A DNA stretch of 64,000 bases from assembly GCA_963972255.1 (NCBI GenBank), contig CAXATO010000012.1:1-64000 (forward strand). Direction: 5' to 3'. Within the stretch, counting starts at the first letter, position 1, and every line of letters starts with the position of its first letter. A model generated the notes under the pieces. It was not told the origin of the DNA. It was given only the letters and a program-made list of their open reading frames with translations, and ran no database searches. Positions 60,306-64,000 of this stretch are shown piece by piece. Both the position numbers and the translations under genes were made by a program. This DNA comes from UBA1479 sp002706405. GTDB lineage: Bacteria > Pseudomonadota > Alphaproteobacteria > Rhodospirillales > Casp-alpha2.

Positions 60306-62240
60306 CTAGGAAAGGCCCCCGGCCATCAGCTTGCTCAGGCGCTTGGAAAAGGCCGCCGCGTCGAGAACCGGCTCGCCTTCCAGAATGCGCGCCTGATCGA
60401 GCAGCAGGAAGGCCGCGTCGTCCAGCGCCGGGTCCTTGGCGTTCTTTTCTGCGGCCAGCTTGGCGAGTTTGCCGATCAGCGCGTGGTCCGGGTTGATCTC
60501 CAGGATGCGCGGCGACAGGTTCCGCCCGTCCAGCTGTTTGTGCTGTTTCAAAAGGCGTTCCAGGTTGATGTCCATGTCGCCGTCGTCGGCGACCAGGCAG
60601 ACCGCGCTGTCGGTCAGGCGTTCCGACGGCCGCACGTCCTTGACCTTGTCGCCCAGCGCGACCTTGAAGGCGGCGATCAGCTGATCCATGCCGGGGGCGG
60701 CGGGTTTGTCGTCGGCCTTGTCGGTCTCGGACTCTGCCGCGTCCTTGTCCTTGGCGTCCGTGCCCTTGGCGATCTTGGCCAGATCGGCCCCGCCCCGGGT
60801 GGCCGACTTGAACGGCTTTTCCTGGAACGTGCCGACATGGGACAGCCAGAATTCGTCGACCGGGTCGGTCATCAACAGAACCTCGACCCCCTTGGCCTTG
60901 AAGCCTTCGAGCTGCGGGCTGGCCAGCGCCGCTTCCGGATCCTCGCCGGAGATATAGAAGATCGCGTCCTGACCGTCCTTCATGGCGTCGATGTAATCCG
61001 CCAGGCTGATCCAGCCGTCCCGTTCTGAGCTTTTGAACTGGGCGAGCTCCAAAATCTTCTCGCGGTTGCCGCCGTCCTCGTACAGGCCTTCCTTCAGCAC
61101 GGGGCCGAAGGTTTCCCAGAAGGTCTGATATTCCTCGGGCTTTTTCTCGGCCGATTTCTTCAACTCGCCGAAGATGCGCTTGGTCAGGCCCTGGGAGATT
61201 TTGGCGACCACGGGGTTGTGCTGCATCATCTCGCGGCTGACGTTGAGCGCCAGATCCTCCGAGTCCACGACCCCCTTCACGAAACGCAGATAAGGCGGCA
61301 GCAGGCCCTCGCAGTTGTCGGTGATGAACACCCGCTTCACGTACAGCTTCACATGCCCCGTGCGGTCCGGATGGAACAGGTCGAAGGGCCGCATGGACGG
61401 AATGAACAGCAGGTTGGTGTAGCTGACGACGCCTTCGACCCGGTTGTGCAGGGTCATCCAGGGGTCGTCGAAGGCATGGGCGGCGTGGTGGTAGAATTCC
61501 GTGTACTGCTCGTCCGTCACGTCCTTCTTGTCGCGGGTCCAGATGGCTGACGCCGTGTTCAGGGTGCGCTCTTCCGCGTCCTTGCCGCCTTCGGCCAGGA
61601 TGATGGGAATGCCGATATGGTCCGAATAGGTGCGCACGATGTGCTCGATGCGCGCGGGCTCCAGGTATTCCTTTTGGTCTTTCTTCAGATGGACGATGAC
61701 GTCGGTGCCGCGGGTATCGCGCGCCGCGTCTTCGATGGTGAATTCACCACGCCCGTCGGACGCCCATTTGAAGGCTTTGTCGGTGCCGGCCTTGCGGGTC
61801 ACGACCTCGACCAAATCGGCGACCATGAAGGCGGAATAGAAGCCGACGCCGAACTGGCCGATCAGCGATACCGCCTTGTCCTTGTCTTTCTTGCCGTCGC
61901 CGGAAAGTCCCTCGACGAAGGCCTGCGTGCCCGACCGCGCGATGGTGCCCAGGATGCCCGTCAGGTCGTCCTTGTCCATGCCGACGCCGTTGTCGGAAAC
62001 GGTCAGGGTCTTGGCTTTCTTGTCGAGCGAGAGCGTGATGCGAAAGCCGGGATCGCCCTCGATCAATTTGGGTTCGGTCAGCGCCTGATAGCGCAGCTTG
62101 TCGCAGGCGTCGGACGCGTTGGAGATCAGCTCGCGAAGGAAGATTTCCTTCTGGCTGTACAGCGAGTGGGCGACGATATCGAGAAGCTTGCCCACTTCGG
62201 CCTGAAAGGCATGGGTTTCGACTTTGGTTTCCACGGTCAT
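60306..62240 (-). CDS. htpG: Chaperone HtpG (Hsp90)
   Basis: Predicted 644-residue Hsp90. GHKL ATPase motifs: ELISNASDACDKLRY, VSDNGVGMDKDDL, GQFGVGFYSAFMVADLV. The middle domain carries LYVKRVFITDNCEGLLPPYL. A charged linker before the C-terminal domain (KGTDAKDKDAAESETDKADD) is longer than in E. coli. The ATG at 62240 starts MTVETKVETHAFQAEVGKLL; the frame upstream is not homologous. No heat-shock promoter was identified. Confidence 0.95.
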   Translation of the reverse strand: MTVETKVETHAFQAEVGKLLDIVAHSLYSQKEIFLRELISNASDACDKLRYQALTEPKLIEGDPGFRITLSLDKKAKTLTVSDNGVGMDKDDLTGILGTIARSGTQAFVEGLSGDGKKDKDKAVSLIGQFGVGFYSAFMVADLVEVVTRKAGTDKAFKWASDGRGEFTIEDAARDTRGTDVIVHLKKDQKEYLEPARIEHIVRTYSDHIGIPIILAEGGKDAEERTLNTASAIWTRDKKDVTDEQYTEFYHHAAHAFDDPWMTLHNRVEGVVSYTNLLFIPSMRPFDLFHPDRTGHVKLYVKRVFITDNCEGLLPPYLRFVKGVVDSEDLALNVSREMMQHNPVVAKISQGLTKRIFGELKKSAEKKPEEYQTFWETFGPVLKEGLYEDGGNREKILELAQFKSSERDGWISLADYIDAMKDGQDAIFYISGEDPEAALASPQLEGFKAKGVEVLLMTDPVDEFWLSHVGTFQEKPFKSATRGGADLAKIAKGTDAKDKDAAESETDKADDKPAAPGMDQLIAAFKVALGDKVKDVRPSERLTDSAVCLVADDGDMDINLERLLKQHKQLDGRNLSPRILEINPDHALIGKLAKLAAEKNAKDPALDDAAFLLLDQARILEGEPVLDAAAFSKRLSKLMAGGLS

Positions 62241-62359
62241 GGCACATCTACCCCCAAATTGTGGTCTCGGGGCGCCGATTTCGGCGCGTCTTGCTCTTGG
62301 AGGGCGAGATATGTGACGGTGAGCCGAAGTTTGCAACCCCCGAAGGCGGCGGTGGGACC

Positions 62360-63043
62360 ATGGCGGAAGACGACCCCTTTGCGGAAAAGCGCCGGCGCCT
62401 GCTGGATGAAATCGCGCAGGACGCCCGCGACACGGCGTTCTGGACCGGGCGCAAGGCCTTCTCCGATCGTACCATGGCGGCGGTCGACGCCGTGCCCCGG
62501 CATGTCTTCATGCGGGACGGGGATGCCGTCGTCGCCTATATCAACCGGCCCCAGCCCATCGGCCACGGCCAGACCATTTCCCAGCCCTTTATCGTCGCAC
62601 TGATGACCGACCTTCTGGACCTGGGCGGCACCGAAAAGGTGCTGGAGATCGGCACCGGGTCCGGCTACCAGGCGGCCGTGCTGGCCCATGCGGCGGGCCG
62701 CGTGTTCACGGTCGAGGTGGTCGAAGAACTGGGCCGGGCGGCGATGGAGCGGCTCACGGCCCTGCACCTGGACAACGTGTTCGTGCGCATCGGTGACGGC
62801 TATCAGGGCTGGCCCGAGGAAGCGCCCTTCGACGCGATCATCGTGACGGCGGCGCCGGAACGCCTGCCGGAAGACCTCGTTCGCCAGCTTCGCCCCGGCG
62901 GGCGGATGATCGTTCCCATCGGTCCCGCCCATGACCGCCAGAACCTGACCCTGCTGACCAAGGGGGCGGACGGCCGGGCCACCGTCGACAGCGTCCTGCC
63001 GGTCGCCTTCGTGCCGATGGTAAAGGGGGCGGGATCGGCGTAA
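62360..63043 (+). CDS. pcm: Protein-L-isoaspartate O-methyltransferase
   Basis: Predicted 227-residue methyltransferase that repairs isoaspartyl residues. Seen: AVPRHVFMRDGDAVVAYINR, GHGQTISQPFIVALMTDLL, SAM motif LEIGTGSGYQAAVLAH, and IIVTAAPERLPEDLVRQLRP with GGRMIVPIG. Divergent from htpG across 119 bp. 43 bp before the helicase gene, so probably co-transcribed with it. Confidence 0.92.
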   Translation: MAEDDPFAEKRRRLLDEIAQDARDTAFWTGRKAFSDRTMAAVDAVPRHVFMRDGDAVVAYINRPQPIGHGQTISQPFIVALMTDLLDLGGTEKVLEIGTGSGYQAAVLAHAAGRVFTVEVVEELGRAAMERLTALHLDNVFVRIGDGYQGWPEEAPFDAIIVTAAPERLPEDLVRQLRPGGRMIVPIGPAHDRQNLTLLTKGADGRATVDSVLPVAFVPMVKGAGSA

Positions 63044-63086
63044 CGCCCTTGCGCCGGGCGGCCGACGGGGCGACATTTAGGGCGTC

Positions 63087-64000
<914 letters not shown>

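Overview
The window is a 64 kb piece of a GC-rich (roughly 63-65% by eye) alphaproteobacterial chromosome. The gene orders leuB-leuD-leuC-rplS-trmD-rimM-rpsP-ffh, dapF-mtaB-ftsY and ccmABC-D-E-F-G-H-I, together with mesaconyl-CoA hydratase beside a malyl-CoA-lyase-type gene (ethylmalonyl-CoA pathway), point to Alphaproteobacteria, most likely a Rhodospirillales-like lineage. I see no rRNA, tRNA, CRISPR array, transposase or phage gene. Most of the window is ordinary housekeeping DNA. The long antisense open frames over GC-rich genes were treated as shadows.

Layout. 1-2258: start of a membrane protein, then mesaconyl-CoA hydratase and a CitE-type lyase. 2357-5654: pyridoxal kinase, then an ArsR-led operon (ArsR, SRPBCC protein, MoaD/ThiS-like protein, BNR propeller) behind a clear operator. 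5651-10221: asd, a membrane-anchored cytochrome c and a Tat-exported multicopper oxidase packed end to end, then a DUF2254 membrane protein. 10397-11947: soluble PAS histidine kinase. 12074-19211: leucine synthesis plus the ribosome, tRNA-modification and SRP cluster. 19519-24359: XRE regulator, Fe-S protein, dapF, mtaB, ftsY and a HAD hydrolase. 24356-30000: amidase with a small coupled protein, YdbL/YnbE pair, DUF924, lipoprotein, DUF2141, Nudix and three small proteins. 30113-32137: HAMP coiled-coil receptor-like protein overlapping the end of pgk. 33396-40590: complete cytochrome c maturation operon.

40591-44864 is the most accessory part. A strongly structured RNA lies upstream of ccmA on the same strand. 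It has two hairpins with C-rich anti-Shine-Dalgarno-like loops and a classical terminator, so it is either a trans-acting small RNA or an attenuating leader of ccm. It is followed by a histidine phosphatase, a remnant of a PaaK-type ligase, a LysR regulator, a 54-residue secreted peptide followed by a strong terminator, an AhpD/CMD-like protein, a DUF1348 protein and a PNPOx-like flavoprotein. 44891-53468 is one transport and activation operon: an acyl-CoA synthetase, a five-gene branched-chain-amino-acid-type ABC transporter and a PaaK-like ligase whose usual ATP P-loop is not recognisable. 53889-59841 holds both aconitase classes, acnB and acnA, divergently placed. The window ends with htpG, pcm and the start of a SUV3-like helicase.

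The best candidates for undescribed biology are the structured RNA at 40690-40837, the secreted-peptide/terminator cassette at 42833-43087, the chemoreceptor-like protein without a signalling tip (30113-32137), the MoaD-like/BNR operon, and the PaaK-like ligase with its neighbouring remnant copy. Everything here was read by eye; no database search was run.
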